The notes under the pieces are model-generated. The model was given only the letters and a program-made list of their open reading frames with translations, was not told the origin of the DNA and did not search any database. The position numbers and the translations under genes are program-made. From NCBI GenBank assembly GCA_041744375.1, contig JBGTLA010000094.1:1-14210 (forward strand): a stretch of 14,210 nt of DNA, written 5' to 3'. Below are positions 5,278-12,138 of the stretch, piece by piece. The DNA is from JBGTLA01 sp041744375. GTDB taxonomy: Bacteria > Actinomycetota > Acidimicrobiia > Spongiisociales > ZC4RG35. Numbering within the stretch: the stretch's first letter is position 1; each line of letters begins with the position of its first letter.

Positions 5278-6264
5278 GTGGCCAGGCACGTGTGTCACAA
5301 CTGCGGTGCGACGGTGGCAGGAGACGAGCAGTTCTGCCCTACCTGCGGCACCTTTCTGGGATACGAAGAGGAACCCGCCGAATCCGAACAGTTCGAGGAG
5401 TTCGAGCTGGGCGCCGAACCACCGGTGGTCGGCGTCGGCGTCCCTTCGTCCACCACGGTGGTGTGCCCGTCGTGCGGGACGACCAACCTCGCCGGTAACC
5501 GTCACTGCGAAGAGTGCGGGGCCCGATTGTCGCAAGGTCCACTGCCGGCGGCACCCCGTCCCGCCGTCCAGGCCACAGCCGGGGTGAGGGCAGTCGTGGC
5601 CATCGCCGGGTTGCTGCTGGGGGTCATCCTCATCGCCCTCATGTTCCGCATCTTTGGAGGCGACGATCCCGCCACGACCACCACCCTGGCGGCCGACACC
5701 ACCTCCACCTCCGTCGCCCCGGTGGAGGTCGACGTGCTCGAGCCTTTGAGCGTCACCTGCAGCGCCGAAGGGATCGGGTCGTTCGTGTGCAACAACCTCA
5801 TCGCCGGCCCTGGCACTCTCTATCAGATCAACTGGCCGCAACTGGAAGAGGAAGGGGGCCAGCTCACCATCACCCTCCGTTTCCGAACAGCCGTGGCCAT
5901 CTCGCGCATCGACTGGACCAACATCCAAAACGACGACGTGCGCTTCCGGCGCAACTACCGGGCCCGTGCCCTCACCATCTCATCCGACGACACCGTCACC
6001 GACGTCCAGGCCGACCTCCAGAACGTGCCGGGCACCCAGGAGATCGCTTTCTCTTCGCTCATGACCAACCAGGTCACCATCACCGTCAACAGCGTGTGGA
6101 ATGCCGAACTGGTCGACGAGCAGGTCTTCACGGAGCTGGCGGTGGAAGAGATCCAGGTGCTGGGTCGGCCGGCAACGGCCACCGGGCCGGCCACGACCGA
6201 CACCACCGACACCACCGACACCACCGACACCACCGACACGGATGTCACCAACGGCGACGAGTAG
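5278..6264 (+). CDS. Double zinc-ribbon, single-pass membrane protein with probable discoidin-like extracytoplasmic domain
   Basis: The only clear plus-strand gene; 328 residues. Two treble-clef zinc ribbons occupy the N-terminus (Cys6/9/20/23 and Cys63/66/77/80), separated by an acidic linker (about 30-48). A single transmembrane helix follows (about 104-125, VVAIAGLLLGVILIALMF). After a Thr-rich stalk, residues about 165-295 form an all-beta region (with ISRIDWTNIQ and VTITVNSVWN strands) resembling discoidin/NADase-type glycan-binding modules found behind zinc ribbons in other actinobacteria. The tail carries five Thr-Asp-Thr units. Predicted topology: zinc ribbons in the cytoplasm, beta domain outside. 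GTG 5278 is chosen because AAGGAG lies just upstream and the first cysteine follows at once. The function is unknown; the domain assignment of the outer part is by pattern only. It points away from radA and converges with the cNMP-domain gene. Confidence 0.82.
   Translation: MARHVCHNCGATVAGDEQFCPTCGTFLGYEEEPAESEQFEEFELGAEPPVVGVGVPSSTTVVCPSCGTTNLAGNRHCEECGARLSQGPLPAAPRPAVQATAGVRAVVAIAGLLLGVILIALMFRIFGGDDPATTTTLAADTTSTSVAPVEVDVLEPLSVTCSAEGIGSFVCNNLIAGPGTLYQINWPQLEEEGGQLTITLRFRTAVAISRIDWTNIQNDDVRFRRNYRARALTISSDDTVTDVQADLQNVPGTQEIAFSSLMTNQVTITVNSVWNAELVDEQVFTELAVEEIQVLGRPATATGPATTDTTDTTDTTDTTDTDVTNGDE
6196..6240 (+). repeat. 9-bp tandem repeat (5 units) in the 3' end of the zinc-ribbon gene
   Basis: Five head-to-tail copies of ACCGACACC, the last with one mismatch, in frame, each coding Thr-Asp-Thr. 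Because 9 is a multiple of 3, copy-number changes would alter the length of the outer tail without breaking the frame. A TDT/TTEP-like low-complexity stretch also occurs in the lipoprotein at 10906-12072. Confidence 0.9.
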
Positions 6265-6313
6265 CGCCTTCACTTCGATTCCCGAGGCGGCCTTGTTCGT
6301 CCGGTCGCGTTAT

Positions 6314-6751
6314 TCAGCCGAGGGCGGTCAGTTTCTTGTCGGCTTCGCGGAGACGGGCTGTCTGGGCGATGAGGAGATTGCGGGCGAGGGTGGGGGCCCC
6401 GTCAAGCAACTTCAAGAACGCCGTCCGATGGAGGATGAAGGCCACCACCTCGGTTTCGGCGGTCACCGAGGCCGACCGTCGCATACCGTCGATGAGTGAC
6501 ATCTCCCCGACTGCATCCCCCGGGCCGACGCTGGCGATGGTCTTGTCGTCGCGGGTGACACGGGCCTTGCCCTCGACGATGACGACCATGTACTGGGCGT
6601 CGTCACCTTGTCGGATGATGACCTCGTCGGGCAGGTATGCCTCTTCGAAGCACAGCTTGGCTATCTCACGACGCTGACGCACGGTGAGTTGGCTGAAGAG
6701 GGGAACGGCGCCAACCATGTCCATCAGGGCTGATCGACTGTGTCGGGCCAT
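6314..6751 (-). CDS. Stand-alone cyclic nucleotide-binding domain protein (Crp/Fnr effector domain without HTH)
   Basis: A 145-residue cytoplasmic protein that is almost entirely one cNMP-binding beta-roll. It begins MARHSRSALMDMVGAVPLFS, then has the usual 'LF-x-x-L...R' entry helix, the beta-roll, and the phosphate-binding cassette GEMSLIDGMRRSASV (about 90-104) with the conserved Gly-Glu and Arg that in relatives hold the cyclic phosphate. No DNA-binding helix-turn-helix follows; the protein ends in a short charged helix (AQTARLREADKKLTALG). It is therefore more likely a ligand sensor or partner protein than a transcription factor. ATG 6751 is chosen over ATG 6784, because 6784 lies inside a TAATGT -10 box and AGGA precedes 6751 by 9 nt. 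It is convergent with the zinc-ribbon gene (49 bp apart) and follows the permease gene on the same strand. The ligand is unknown. Confidence 0.85.
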   Translation of the reverse strand: MARHSRSALMDMVGAVPLFSQLTVRQRREIAKLCFEEAYLPDEVIIRQGDDAQYMVVIVEGKARVTRDDKTIASVGPGDAVGEMSLIDGMRRSASVTAETEVVAFILHRTAFLKLLDGAPTLARNLLIAQTARLREADKKLTALG

Positions 6752-6780
6752 TCTCGATGATCCTCGCTCGGGTGGATGGC

Positions 6781-6786
6781 ACATTA
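6781..6786 (-). promoter_or_regulatory. Probable -10 box for the cNMP-domain gene
   Basis: TAATGT on the minus strand, about 29 nt before ATG 6751, would give a leader of roughly 20 nt containing AGGA. It overlaps the alternative upstream ATG at 6784, arguing against that start. A 14-bp palindrome is centred about 26 bp upstream. Confidence 0.4.
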
Positions 6787-6802
6787 GCCAGCCAGAGGCC
6801 GG

Positions 6803-6816
6803 GTCGGACGTCCGAC
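6803..6816. promoter_or_regulatory. Perfect 14-bp palindrome, candidate operator
   Basis: GTCGGACGTCCGAC is its own reverse complement. It lies in the 74-bp gap between the end of the second permease gene and the cNMP-domain gene, over the -35 area of the TAATGT promoter. No T-tract follows on the minus strand, so a dimeric-protein binding site is more likely than a terminator. Confidence 0.45.
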
Positions 6817-6825
6817 GGGTGCGTC

Positions 6826-8085
6826 TCAGCCCTTGATGTACGGCTGGCCGTCGGCGGCCGGGGGTCGGGCCCGCCCCACCACGCCCGCCACCACCACGAT
6901 GGTCACCAGATAGGGAGCCATGAGCAGGAACTCAGAGGGGATCCCCGAGTCGAGGATGCTGAGACGAACTTGGAGCGAGTCCGCGAAACCGAACACGAGG
7001 GCGGCACCGAGAGCGCCGACCGGATGCCACCGACCGAAGATCATGGCGGCGAGGCCGATGAAACCCCGACCGCCGCTCATTCCCTGGTTGAAGACCCCGA
7101 CCGCCCCCAGCGTGAAGAACGCCCCCCCGAACCCGGCGATGCACCCGCCCAGCACCACGTTGACGTAACGGGTGCGGAAGACATTGATTCCCAAGGTGTC
7201 GGCTGCCTTGGGATGCTCGCCCACCGCCCGAGATCGCAGACCCCAGCGTGTCCGAAACAGGCCGTAGGTCATGGAGGCGGTGATGAGCCACAGCGCGTAG
7301 ACGAACACGTTCTGGTTGAACAGCACCGGGCCGAGGATGGGGATGTCGGACAAGAAGGGGATGGCTATCGACGTGAGCACCCCCGGGCTGTTGAAACGGT
7401 CGAAGTTCCCCGCCAGCACTTGAGTAGTGAGGAACGACGTCAAGCCGAGGGCAAAGATGTTGATCACCACCCCGGCGATGATCTGGTCGACGTGGTAGCG
7501 GATGGCGAGCACGGCCAACGCCAGGCCGAGCACACCTCCCGACACCGTGGCCGCCAGGATCCCCATCCACGGGTTGTAGATTGTCCCCACGAAGGCAGCC
7601 ATGAAGGCGCCGGTGAGGAGCATGCCTTCGATTCCGATGTTGATCACGGCCACCCGCTCGCACATGACCCCCGACAGGGCGCCGAAGGCGATCGGGGTGG
7701 ACGCCGCCACCGTCGTGCGCAGCATGCCGAGCAGGCTGAAGGACTTCCCGTCGGCCGCCCATGCCAAAAAGGCAAAGGCGAACAGTGCCAGGGCGACGGC
7801 CAGGACGACGTTGGTCCACTTCCCCAGGCCCCGGATGAGGTGGACCCCGGCCAGGAAGGCGAAGATGGTGGCGGTGATCCACGCCATGCCGGACGCCGAG
7901 AACGTGAGATCGATTTCGCCGACTGCCTGACCCAGGCGAAAGGTGGCGTCGCCCTCGGACCCGAGGGCGAAGAACCAGACCACGATGAACGCCAAGAAGA
8001 GATAGGCCGCACCTATGACCCGTTGCCGACGGATCTCGGCGGGAAGTCGCACCAGCTCGCGGGTCTCGGCCCGGGTGGCCGTCAT
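6826..8085 (-). CDS. BMP-family nucleoside ABC transporter, second permease subunit (NupQ/YufQ-like)
   Basis: A 419-residue polytopic membrane protein of the BPD_transp_2 (LivH/RbsC-like) family, forming half of the membrane channel of a nucleoside importer. The family hallmark VINIGIEGMLLTGAF lies at 147-161, followed by six or more hydrophobic spans. Compared with NupQ of Bacillus (about 320 residues), it carries roughly 100 extra N-terminal residues with about three more hydrophobic segments (near 25-41, 67-84 and 91-110). The open frame extends far upstream, but ATG 8085 is chosen because it overlaps the preceding permease stop as ATGA, the usual coupled arrangement, and begins MTATRAETRELVRLP with a basic cytoplasmic N-terminus. 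It is the last gene of the ABC operon. Substrate is inferred from the binding protein. Confidence 0.9.
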   Translation of the reverse strand: MTATRAETRELVRLPAEIRRQRVIGAAYLFLAFIVVWFFALGSEGDATFRLGQAVGEIDLTFSASGMAWITATIFAFLAGVHLIRGLGKWTNVVLAVALALFAFAFLAWAADGKSFSLLGMLRTTVAASTPIAFGALSGVMCERVAVINIGIEGMLLTGAFMAAFVGTIYNPWMGILAATVSGGVLGLALAVLAIRYHVDQIIAGVVINIFALGLTSFLTTQVLAGNFDRFNSPGVLTSIAIPFLSDIPILGPVLFNQNVFVYALWLITASMTYGLFRTRWGLRSRAVGEHPKAADTLGINVFRTRYVNVVLGGCIAGFGGAFFTLGAVGVFNQGMSGGRGFIGLAAMIFGRWHPVGALGAALVFGFADSLQVRLSILDSGIPSEFLLMAPYLVTIVVVAGVVGRARPPAADGQPYIKG

Positions 8086-9257
8086 GCCGACCATCCCCGG
8101 GTGAGCTGGCCGGTGCCCTTGCCGGTCTTGACCCGAAAGATGGCGCGCACGAGAGCCGGGGCGGCGATGAACACGATGATGAGCGCCTGGATCACGACGA
8201 TCAGGTCGATCCCCACCTCGCTCCGCACCTGCATGGTTCTCCCCCCGGCCCGGAGCGCTCCGAACAGCAATCCGGCCAGGACGACGCCTGCCGGGTGAGA
8301 CCTGCCCAGCAAGGCGAGAGCGATGGCGTCGAATCCGAGACCGGAGCTGAACCCCGAGAAAACGTTGCCCAAGATGCCGAGCGACTCGTTGGCTCCGGCC
8401 AGGCCCCCCAAACCGCCGGCGATGGCCATGACGAGGACCGTGGAACCGGTGACGCTCATCCCGGCGTAGGCGGCGGCGTCGGGGTTGGCTCCCACGGCGC
8501 GGAACTCGAACCCGACGGTGGACCGGAACAGGAGCCACCACACCGCCCATGCCACCAGCAGGGCCATGATGAACCCGACGTGGAGCCGGAGCGCCGGGTT
8601 GATCCAATCCAGGATGTCGGGCAAACGGGCCGAAGGCGCCACATCCTTGCTGATGGGGTCGAAGCGGCCCTCGCGCAGGATGAACGGCTGCTTGAGCAGG
8701 TAATCGACCAGCCGGAAAGCGATGAAGTTCAGCATGATGGTGGTGATGACCTCGTGGGCTCCGGTCCGGGCCCGGAGCCATCCGGGGATGCCACCCCAGA
8801 TGGCACCGCCCACGAACCCGGCGAGGATGGCGATGGGGAGGTGGATCAGCATGGGGAGATCGCTAAAAGTGAAGCCGGCGATGACGGCCGTGGTTCCACC
8901 GATGGTCATCTGGCCTTCGGCACCGATGTTGAACAGCCCCGCCCGGAACCCGAGGGCGACGGAGAGACCGGCCAGGATGAGAGGAGAGGCGGCGACGAGC
9001 GTCTCCGAGATCGATCCGATCCCCACGAAGGCGCCCTGGAAGAGAGCGCGGTAGGCCACCGGAACTTCGGCCACCCCCTCCGTGAGAACGATGAGGGCCG
9101 CCCCCACGGCGAGTGCCGCGATCACAGCCAACATCGGCACCAAGACGATGGAGCGCCAGTCGAGGTTCGAGGGGGCGATTCGCTCCCACAACGGACCGGT
9201 GGGGCGGTCGCCGCTGTCGGCCGCCACCGGTTCTTCCACCATCTCCTCTTCGGTCAC
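8082..9257 (-). CDS. BMP-family nucleoside ABC transporter, first permease subunit (NupP/YufP-like)
   Basis: A 391-residue polytopic membrane protein of the BPD_transp_2 family, partner of the other permease in a heterodimeric channel. The family motif LFNIGAEGQMTIGG is at 108-121. An acidic cytoplasmic N-terminus (MTEEEMVEEPVAAD) precedes the first span (about 36-58). A later loop (GREGRFD-like, roughly 205-215) is typical of the larger of the two permeases. The GTG start at 9257 overlaps the ATPase stop by 4 bp (GTGA), and its own stop overlaps the next permease start (ATGA), so the three genes are translationally coupled. Assignment to the nucleoside (PnrA/BMP) subfamily rests on the adjacent lipoprotein and two-domain ATPase. 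Confidence 0.92.
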   Translation of the reverse strand: MTEEEMVEEPVAADSGDRPTGPLWERIAPSNLDWRSIVLVPMLAVIAALAVGAALIVLTEGVAEVPVAYRALFQGAFVGIGSISETLVAASPLILAGLSVALGFRAGLFNIGAEGQMTIGGTTAVIAGFTFSDLPMLIHLPIAILAGFVGGAIWGGIPGWLRARTGAHEVITTIMLNFIAFRLVDYLLKQPFILREGRFDPISKDVAPSARLPDILDWINPALRLHVGFIMALLVAWAVWWLLFRSTVGFEFRAVGANPDAAAYAGMSVTGSTVLVMAIAGGLGGLAGANESLGILGNVFSGFSSGLGFDAIALALLGRSHPAGVVLAGLLFGALRAGGRTMQVRSEVGIDLIVVIQALIIVFIAAPALVRAIFRVKTGKGTGQLTRGWSA

Positions 9258-10765
9258 GACGCCGCCTCCCCCGCCATGAACAGGCCCAACTGGGCGTTAC
9301 TCGTCTCCGCGGGGGTGGTCTCGGCAACGATACGGCCCCGGAACATCACCAGGATCCGGTCGGCGAGCGCCATCACCTCGTCCAGTTCGCCCGATACGAT
9401 GAGCACCGCCGAGCCTTCGTCTCTCTCCTCCACGAGACGGCGATGGATGTACTCGATGGAACCCACATCGACGCCGCGCGTCGGCTGGGAGGCCACGATC
9501 ACCTTGGTCTCGCGGGCGAACTCGCGCGCCACGATCAGCTTCTGCTGGTTGCCACCTGAGAGCGTGGAGGCGACAGAGTCGACCGAGGGGGTACGCACGT
9601 CGTACTGGTCGACCAACTCCACCGCCCGCTGCCGGGCCGCCTCCCAGTCCATCACGATTCCCCGGCTGTAGGGGCGGCCATGATAGGTGTTGAGGACCAC
9701 GTTCTCGGTGAGGTCGAAATCCAGCACCAGCCCGTCGCGCTGGCGGTCCTCGGGCACATGCGACATGCCGGCGTCATGGCGGGCACGGGGGCTGGCGGCT
9801 GTTATGTCGACCCCGTCGAGGAGAACCGACCCCGAGATAGGCACGATGAGGCCGGTGAGCGCCTCGACCAACTCGGTCTGTCCGTTGCCCTGCACCCCGG
9901 CCAGACCGACGATCTCCCCGGATTGCACCACGAAGCTCACCTTGTCGACGGCCCGGTGGCTGCGATCGTCGATGACGACGAGATCACTCACCTCGAGCAT
10001 GGGGCCGGTGGGCTGGGCAGGTTCCTTTTCCACGACGAGATTGACGGGCCGACCCACCATCATCTCGGCCAGGGCGGCGGCGGTGATCTCCCCCGGTATG
10101 GCCTCGCCCACCACCTTGCCGCGCCGGAGAACAGATATGCGGTCGGACACCTCCATCACCTCGCCCAGCTTGTGGGTGATGAAGACGATGGCCTTGCCGG
10201 CCTCCTTGAGCCCTTCCACGATGGTGAAGAACTCGCTCACTTCCTGGGGGGTCAAGACGGCCGTCGGCTCGTCGAAGACGATCACCTCCGCCTGGCGAAA
10301 CAAGACCTTGAGGATCTCCACCCGCTGCTGGATACCCACCGGGAGGTCCTCGGTGATGGCGTCTGGGTCGACTTCGAGCCCGTAACGACGGGAGAGCTCT
10401 CGCACGTCACGCCGGGCCTCGTCGACATCGAGGGTTCCCACCGGTCCCTTGGTGGGCTCCACCCCCAGGACCACGTTCTCGGTGACATCGAACACGGGCA
10501 CCAGCATGAAATGCTGGTGGACCATGCCGATTCCGGCGGCGATGGCGTCGCCGGGCCCGTCGAAGGAAACCGGCTCGCCGTCGATGAGTATCTCCCCCTC
10601 GTCGGCGTGGTAGAGCCCGTAGAGGATGTTCATCAGGGTGGTCTTGCCGGCACCGTTCTCGCCCAACAACCCCAAGATCTCGCCGGATTCGAAGACGAGA
10701 TCCACCGAATCGTTGGCGATGACACCCGGAAACCGCTTGGTGATGCCGCGTAGCTCGAGTCTCAC
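9254..10765 (-). CDS. BMP-family nucleoside ABC transporter, double-domain ATPase (NupO/YufO-like)
   Basis: A 503-residue cytoplasmic ATPase with two fused nucleotide-binding domains, as in RbsA/MglA/NupO importers. NBD1 has Walker A GENGAGKTT (35-43), a relaxed signature LPVGIQQRVEI and Walker B VIVFDEPTAVL. NBD2 has a Walker A lacking the lysine (GVQGNGQTE), an intact LSGGNQQK signature and a Walker B-like VIVASQPTRGVD with Gln at the catalytic position. These departures are usual for this family, so one composite ATP site does most hydrolysis. The open frame runs upstream to 11416, but GTG 10765 is chosen because the product then begins MRLELRGITKRFPGV, in register with relatives, and GGAGA lies 6 nt before it. 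It is coupled by overlap to the first permease and separated from the lipoprotein gene by 140 bp. Confidence 0.95.
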   Translation of the reverse strand: MRLELRGITKRFPGVIANDSVDLVFESGEILGLLGENGAGKTTLMNILYGLYHADEGEILIDGEPVSFDGPGDAIAAGIGMVHQHFMLVPVFDVTENVVLGVEPTKGPVGTLDVDEARRDVRELSRRYGLEVDPDAITEDLPVGIQQRVEILKVLFRQAEVIVFDEPTAVLTPQEVSEFFTIVEGLKEAGKAIVFITHKLGEVMEVSDRISVLRRGKVVGEAIPGEITAAALAEMMVGRPVNLVVEKEPAQPTGPMLEVSDLVVIDDRSHRAVDKVSFVVQSGEIVGLAGVQGNGQTELVEALTGLIVPISGSVLLDGVDITAASPRARHDAGMSHVPEDRQRDGLVLDFDLTENVVLNTYHGRPYSRGIVMDWEAARQRAVELVDQYDVRTPSVDSVASTLSGGNQQKLIVAREFARETKVIVASQPTRGVDVGSIEYIHRRLVEERDEGSAVLIVSGELDEVMALADRILVMFRGRIVAETTPAETSNAQLGLFMAGEAAS

Positions 10766-10771
10766 AACATG

Positions 10772-10776
10772 TCTCC
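10772..10776 (-). promoter_or_regulatory. Ribosome binding site deciding the ATPase start
   Basis: GGAGA on the minus strand, 6 nt before GTG 10765. It singles out this GTG within a frame that stays open for another 650 bp upstream through the antisense or shadow of the lipoprotein gene. Confidence 0.6.
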
Positions 10777-10791
10777 GGCCATGAGCGCCCG

Positions 10792-10797
10792 AGCATA
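10792..10797 (-). promoter_or_regulatory. Possible internal -10 box for the ATPase-permease genes
   Basis: TATGCT on the minus strand, 26 nt before GTG 10765 and downstream of the terminator-like hairpin. It could drive the ATPase-permease genes independently of the lipoprotein gene. No good -35 was seen. Confidence 0.35.
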
Positions 10798-10832
10798 ACC
10801 GCTTCCCCCCCAGCGGGCGGCCCCTGACAAAG

Positions 10833-10864
10833 GAGAGACCCCGCCGTGCCCGGCGGGGTCTCTC
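10833..10864 (-). terminator. Intrinsic terminator-like hairpin after the lipoprotein gene
   Basis: A 14-bp perfect stem (10833-10846 with 10851-10864, core GAGACCCCGCCG) and a 4-nt loop. On the minus strand it is followed by CTTTGTC, a short U-run. It sits about 42 bp after the lipoprotein stop and before the ATPase gene, so it probably terminates most transcripts and allows partial readthrough. Confidence 0.75.
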
Positions 10865-10874
10865 TCCTTGGCAC

Positions 10875-10908
10875 GCACGGATCGTGCGGTATGAACCGTT
10901 GCGGTTCA
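10875..10908 (-). repeat. Two small hairpins between the lipoprotein stop and the terminator
   Basis: TGAACCG-TTG-CGGTTCA (10892-10908) begins with the lipoprotein stop codon itself on the minus strand. GCACG-GAT-CGTGC (10875-10887) follows. With the terminator they make three consecutive stem-loops, which could protect the 3' end of the lipoprotein mRNA. Confidence 0.5.
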
Positions 10909-12072
10909 GCCTTGAGCCATGTCCGAAGCGACGAGGCTGCCGTCCTTGAGGGCCTCCTCGACTTCGGCCACCTCGCTCACGAGGCCCGAGTCGACGCCGT
11001 CGGCGACGGGGCCGATGCCCACGCCGTCCTCGGCGATGGTGAACACCCGGGTACCGCCCGAGAACGTTCCCTCGGCCACGGAACGGATCACCTCGTACAC
11101 GGCCACGTCGAGGCCCTTGAGCACCGATGTGAGGATGACGTCGGAGTACTGCGGCAGCGTCTCGAACCAGTCGGCGTCGACGCCGATGACCCACACGTTG
11201 CCCAGCTCCTGGGCCAGGGCCGCCGAGCCTTCGCCCACCGGTCCGGCCACGGGCAGGATCACGTCGGCGCCTTCGTCGACGAAGGCCTGGGTGACGTTGC
11301 GACCGTCGTCGAGGCTGTCGAAGTTGCCGGTGAACGTCCCGGTCTGGGCTTCGGGGTTCCATCCCAACACCTGGACGTCGGTGCCGTGTTGCTCGTTGTA
11401 GTAGCGGGCTCCCCACACGAACCCGTCCATGAAGTCGGTGACGGCACCGGGGATCTGGATCCCGCCGTAGGTGGCGAGGACACCGGTCTCGGAGACACCA
11501 GCCGCCAGGTACCCGGCCACGAAGGCGGCGTCGGCGGTGGCGAACACCGCTCCCACGACGTTGTCGATGGGCGGGTCGTAGGCGAAGTCGATGATCTCGA
11601 AGTACTGGTCGGGGTTGGCTTCGGCCGCGGCTCCGGTGGCGTCACCGATCAGGAACCCGACCGTCACGATGAGGTCACAGCCCTCATCGATGAACGAGTT
11701 GATGTTGGGCTCGTAGTCACCGGGGCTGGTCGACTCCAGGAACGAAGAGCTGTCGGTGGCCAGTCCGTCGGCGATGGCGTCGGTGACACCCTTCCAGGCG
11801 GTCTGGTTGAACGACTTGTCGTCGATCCCGCCGGTGTCAGTCACCTGGCAGGCCAGGATCGGCTCGACATCGGCCATGGGCTCGGTCGTGTCCGTCGGGG
11901 GCTCGGTTGTATCGGTGGGGGCTTCCGTCGCGGGGGGGGCTTCGGTGGCCGGGGGGGCTTCGGTCGCCGGGGGGGCGGCCGTGGTAGTGGTGGGATCGGC
12001 GTCGCCGCCACAGGCAGCCAGCACCATTGCCAGGCCTGCCAGCAGCGCGATCAACCGCATATGCGTTTTCAC
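10906..12072 (-). CDS. bmpA: BMP/PnrA-family nucleoside-binding lipoprotein
   Basis: A 388-residue exported lipoprotein that captures substrate, most likely nucleosides, for the adjacent ABC importer. It begins MKTHMRLIALLAGLAMVLAA with lipobox LAAC and lipid-anchor Cys21. A low-complexity Ala/Pro/Thr/Glu linker follows (26-66), including three APPATE-type repeats and two TDTTEP units. The mature PnrA domain runs from about 68 to 380, with the hallmark DTGGIDDKSFNQ (79-90), the FLIGDA loop and GVDADWFE. These are family features of PnrA/Med (Bmp) proteins; purine nucleosides are the best-known ligands. GTG 12072 has GGAGG 10 nt upstream; ATG 12060 is an alternative that still leaves a complete signal peptide. 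The linker codons contain C8, C7 and C7 tracts that might slip. Transcription probably starts near 12126. Confidence 0.94.
   Translation of the reverse strand: MKTHMRLIALLAGLAMVLAACGGDADPTTTTAAPPATEAPPATEAPPATEAPTDTTEPPTDTTEPMADVEPILACQVTDTGGIDDKSFNQTAWKGVTDAIADGLATDSSSFLESTSPGDYEPNINSFIDEGCDLIVTVGFLIGDATGAAAEANPDQYFEIIDFAYDPPIDNVVGAVFATADAAFVAGYLAAGVSETGVLATYGGIQIPGAVTDFMDGFVWGARYYNEQHGTDVQVLGWNPEAQTGTFTGNFDSLDDGRNVTQAFVDEGADVILPVAGPVGEGSAALAQELGNVWVIGVDADWFETLPQYSDVILTSVLKGLDVAVYEVIRSVAEGTFSGGTRVFTIAEDGVGIGPVADGVDSGLVSEVAEVEEALKDGSLVASDMAQG
11932..11975 (-). repeat. Homopolymer C tracts (C8, C7, C7) in the lipoprotein linker
   Basis: On the plus strand, G8 lies at 11932-11939, G7 at 11951-11957 and G7 at 11969-11975, spaced 18-19 bp, within near-identical copies of an 18-bp unit coding Ala-Pro-Pro-Ala-Thr-Glu. 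A one-base slip in any tract would frameshift bmpA just after the lipid anchor. Confidence 0.9.
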
Positions 12073-12082
12073 TTCTGTTCTT

Positions 12083-12087
12083 CCTCC
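12083..12087 (-). promoter_or_regulatory. Ribosome binding site of the lipoprotein gene
   Basis: GGAGG on the minus strand, 10 nt before GTG 12072 and 22 nt before ATG 12060. Spacing favours the GTG. Confidence 0.6.
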
Positions 12088-12132
12088 AGGTCAGGGTCAC
12101 GGGGAGATTGTCACTTCCCGCCCGCCGGGTGA

Positions 12133-12138
12133 ATGCTA
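12133..12138 (-). promoter_or_regulatory. Possible -10 box for the lipoprotein/ABC operon
   Basis: TAGCAT on the minus strand contains the stop codon of the preceding transporter gene. Transcription would begin near 12126 and leave a leader of about 54 nt with the GGAGG site. The -35 region is not convincing. Confidence 0.35.

Noticed and set aside
6265..6313. CGCCT/AGGCG pair between the convergent zinc-ribbon and cNMP genes as a bidirectional terminator
   Set aside because: Only 5-bp arms with a 15-nt loop and no T-run; not distinguishable from chance.
8086..8781. Apparent N-terminal extension of the second permease
   Set aside because: The frame is open by chance through the first permease gene; the conserved protein and the ATGA overlap place the start at 8085.
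6757..10753. Series of long plus-strand open frames (about 360-510 codons) antisense to the ABC transporter genes
   Set aside because: Products are dominated by Gly, His, Asp and Arg as expected from the complement of G/C-ending codons. The minus strand carries the real permeases and ATPase.
9254..10765. Degenerate signature in NBD1 and lysine-less Walker A in NBD2 of the ATPase as signs of decay
   Set aside because: Both departures are normal in RbsA/NupO-type fused ATPases.
10766..11416. Apparent N-terminal extension of the ATPase
   Set aside because: It is the out-of-frame shadow of bmpA and passes through the terminator hairpin; the ribosome binding site and family start indicate 10765.
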